NCBI GenBank assembly: GCA_964437815.1
Contig: CAYTIE010000041.1
Coordinates: forward strand, 1-7,444
Direction: 5' to 3'
DNA: 7,444 nt
Origin: Marisimplicoccus sp964437815
GTDB lineage: Bacteria; Bacteroidota; Bacteroidia; Flavobacteriales; Flavobacteriaceae
Position 1 is the stretch's first letter; each line of letters begins with the position of its first letter. Made by a program: the position numbers and the translations under genes. Under the pieces are notes generated by a model that was not told the DNA's origin, searched no databases, and saw only the letters and a list, made by a program, of their open reading frames with translations. Of the stretch, positions 6,800 through 7,444 are shown in pieces.

Positions 6800-7411
6800 T
6801 TAGGTAGCTGTAAAACTACAAAAAATAAAATTTTGAATCGTACCAAATGGGGTTTCATGATCCACTCTTTTAGATTCAACTTTTTTAAAATTTGGGGTTT
6901 CAAAAGTTTTTATAATTGATGTTTCGTTATATTGACATATGTCTAGACCACTACATTTTTTTGGACCGTCAGTTGAGAATGTGCCTACCACAAATTTTGT
7001 TGCATAATCTGACACCATTTTAGTATAGTTTACAATATTTTCCTTAGATGTTAGAAAATGGAAAACTGCTCTATCATGCCAAAAGTCAAATTTTTTGCTA
7101 GGTTTAAAATTATTAATATCACAAATTACCCACTTCACTTTATCCGATTCTTTGCCAATTCTTTTTTTAGCTTTTTCAATAGCATTTTTTGATATATCTA
7201 ACACTGTTATATTATTATATCCTTTTGATAATAGATAATCTACAAACTTACTCTCTCCTCCACCAACATCAATAATTGCAGACTCCTTTGATAGATTGAA
7301 TGACTCTAAAAAATCAATTGAGGTTTGAGGTATTTCTTGTGTCCAAGAAACTTCATTGGGCATTTTCTTTTTATATATACCTTCCCAGTGTGATTTTGTG
7401 TTTAAACCCAT
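6800..7411 (-). CDS. Small class I SAM-dependent methyltransferase, METTL12/CSKMT-like
   Basis: This 203-residue cytosolic protein has a single Rossmann-type methyltransferase domain. Motif I is IIDVGGGES at 46-54, a variant of the usual GxGxG loop. The acidic residue of the second strand is D72 in VLDIS, and CDINNF (97-102) supplies the adenine-contacting acidic residue. WHDRAVFHFL (111-120) and TFSTDGPKKCSGLDICQY (144-161) are characteristic of a subfamily that begins with HWEGIYKKK...EVSW (8-23), a start shared with METTL12/CSKMT, the mitochondrial citrate synthase lysine methyltransferase. Whether the bacterial members methylate a protein lysine or a small molecule is not known to me. The start is the only plausible ATG, with the family signature beginning at residue 8. 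It is the first visible gene of a two-gene unit with the Tas-like reductase. No Shine-Dalgarno is evident. Confidence -1.
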   Translation of the reverse strand: MGLNTKSHWEGIYKKKMPNEVSWTQEIPQTSIDFLESFNLSKESAIIDVGGGESKFVDYLLSKGYNNITVLDISKNAIEKAKKRIGKESDKVKWVICDINNFKPSKKFDFWHDRAVFHFLTSKENIVNYTKMVSDYATKFVVGTFSTDGPKKCSGLDICQYNETSIIKTFETPNFKKVESKRVDHETPFGTIQNFIFCSFTAT

Positions 7412-7413
7412 TA

Positions 7414-7426
7414 CTTTAATTTAAAG
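7414..7426. repeat. 13-bp palindrome just upstream of the methyltransferase start
   Basis: CTTTAA and TTAAAG flank a single T, a perfect 6-bp dyad ending two bases before the ATG at 7411. Its position in the leader could suit an operator or a translation-controlling site. The sequence is nearly all A/T, so chance is a real alternative. Confidence -1.
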
Positions 7427-7444
7427 GATATAATTATTAAGAAT

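Noticed and set aside
5758..7411. The methyltransferase-reductase pair as part of the phospho-lyase pathway
   Set aside because: It is separated by the oppositely oriented DUF805 gene, and neither enzyme has a step in that chemistry that I can justify from the sequence.

Overview
The window is strongly A+T-rich and almost fully coding: six protein genes, no RNA genes, no mobile element and no CRISPR array. It most likely comes from a low-GC member of the Bacteroidota, perhaps a marine flavobacterium-like lineage. Three things point that way. The AMP nucleosidase fragment closely resembles the Bacteroidota form of that enzyme. Start codons follow A/T-rich leaders, mostly without a Shine-Dalgarno sequence. 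A TAnnTTTG-type promoter box lies upstream of the AMP nucleosidase. This assignment rests on recall of families, not on a search.

Layout. Positions 1-647 (-) hold the first ~215 codons of an AMP nucleosidase that runs off the left edge. Positions 714-2141 (-) encode a membrane-anchored or exported M20 metallopeptidase of the PM20D1 type. Ten bases upstream of it, 2152-5178 (-) encodes a 1008-residue protein with three enzyme-like modules in one chain: a hydroxylysine-kinase-like phosphotransferase, a LytM/M23 metallopeptidase domain with all expected active-site residues, and a class III PLP enzyme very close to the ETNPPL/PHYKPL phospho-lyases. Across a 49-bp divergent gap, 5228-5752 (+) encodes a DUF805 membrane protein. 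It ends 5 bp from the end of a convergent Tas-like aldo-keto reductase (5758-6789, -). That gene is preceded, after 10 bp, by a small class I SAM-dependent methyltransferase (6800-7411, -).

How they may work together. The fusion gene and the M20 gene look like a two-gene operon for amino-compound salvage. The kinase module would phosphorylate a hydroxylated amine or amino acid such as 5-hydroxylysine. The PLP module would then eliminate ammonia and phosphate, leaving an aldehyde. The M20 enzyme could release the amino compound from an N-acylated or peptide form. The M23 module in the middle of an apparently cytosolic enzyme is the most puzzling part of the window. The methyltransferase and reductase form a separate short operon with no evident link to this pathway.
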